Below, piece after piece: positions 63,740-64,000 of a stretch of DNA of 64,000 bases. Origin of the DNA: Chaetorhynchus papuensis. Its lineage: Eukaryota; Chordata; Aves; Passeriformes; Rhipiduridae. Made by a program: the position numbers and the translations under genes. The first letter of the stretch is position 1; every line of letters starts with the position of its first letter. The DNA lies in contig VWYX01000008.1 of assembly GCA_013396525.1 (NCBI GenBank), positions 1,736,001-1,800,000 on the forward strand, written 5' to 3'. The notes below the pieces were generated by a model, which saw only the letters and a list, made by a program, of their open reading frames with translations, had not been told where the DNA came from and did no database searches.

Positions 63740-64000
63740 TGGTTCCGTGGGGTCCCGCGTGCCCCCACAGAACCAGGTAGGGTAAGTAATATGTCAGTAG
63801 TAAAAGAGTCAGGAAGGGTACTGCTTTCATCCCGGCAGAGCATGGATTTATTGAACCATCTGTCCTCTCCAGAATCCCCAAGCAAATACCAAGAACAAAG
63901 GAAAGTTCTTCGGTTTTCCCGGGCTCCAAGGAGGCGGGGTTAAGGGAACAGGAACCAATAGGGAAGCTCTGGGGGAGTGGTGAAAGGCAGGGGCTAACAA
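63740..64000 (-). mobile_element. Endogenous retrovirus LTR, U5/R/U3 part, cut by window end
   Basis: Read on the minus strand, this stretch has the order of a retroviral promoter and terminator. It has a CCAAT box (ATTGG on minus; CCAAT on + at 63955-63959), a GC box (CCCCGCC; + 63931-63939), then an AATAAA polyadenylation signal (complement at 63847-63852) and a GC-rich U5-like end at 63745-63775. CpG content is higher than in the surroundings, which suggests a fairly recent insertion. The outer U3 edge lies beyond the window. The exact inner edge is unclear, because several TG dinucleotides near 63741-63761 could be the terminus. It is not the ERVL type seen at 17.5 kb. I see no coding region. 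Confidence 0.68.

Noticed and set aside
1..64000. CRISPR arrays, operons, ribosome binding sites and prokaryotic mobile elements
   Set aside because: The repeat content is that of a vertebrate nuclear genome, and no regularly spaced repeats or bacterial gene structure are present.

Overview
This window looks like bird nuclear DNA from a gene-poor region. The evidence is the repeat content. There are short 5'-truncated CR1 LINE copies whose complement starts with the typical bird CR1 3' end (22602, 38231, 42315, and a forward copy at 63505). There is a full-length solo LTR of the abundant bird ERVL type (17461-18024). Older amniote repeats also occur: MIR, L2-type LINE and the CR1/L3-type LINEs familiar from turtles and crocodilians. 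The sequence is AT-rich, has almost no CpG-dense DNA, and is a draft assembly: a 94-base N gap sits inside a GGAGA pentamer repeat at 32779-32872. I cannot name the species.

No protein-coding gene, rRNA or tRNA is supported. The many 60-170-codon open frames have no domain, signal peptide or family resemblance that I recognise. Two are exceptions. The frame at 13416-13835 (+) is a degraded L2-type reverse transcriptase. The frame at 40122-40532 (-) reads like protein but cannot be assigned and is split by a frame change, so I list it as a possible pseudogene.

Layout. 1-11.8 kb: unique DNA with a 140-base pyrimidine tract at 671. 11.8-14 kb: a MIR and the L2 reverse transcriptase remnant. 15.8-16.3 kb: a GC-richer patch with a strong 59-base hairpin. 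17.5-18.0 kb: solo ERVL LTR. 19.1 kb: heptamer repeat. 22.6 kb: CR1. 23-32 kb: unique DNA. 32.7 kb: pentamer repeat with gap. 33.9 kb: probable MIR. 35.4 kb: a 126-base element with matching inverted ends. 38.2 kb: poly(A) followed by CR1. 40.1 kb: candidate pseudogene. 42.3 kb: CR1 scrap. 50.0-51.1 kb: ancient CR1/L3-type LINE. 51.8-52.7 kb: the only CpG-dense stretch, a possible promoter. 60.8-62.6 kb: three further ancient LINE pieces. 63.5 kb to the end: CR1 abutting the U5 side of a retroviral LTR that runs off the window.

The window is best read as intergenic or large-intron DNA. I found no new multi-gene system. The least explained items are the 35.4 kb inverted-end element, the 16.2 kb hairpin, the gene-like frame at 40.1-40.5 kb, and a recurring degenerate phrase (around 'ATTGACTTC..GGATCAGG') at several places, which looks like an old dispersed amniote repeat.
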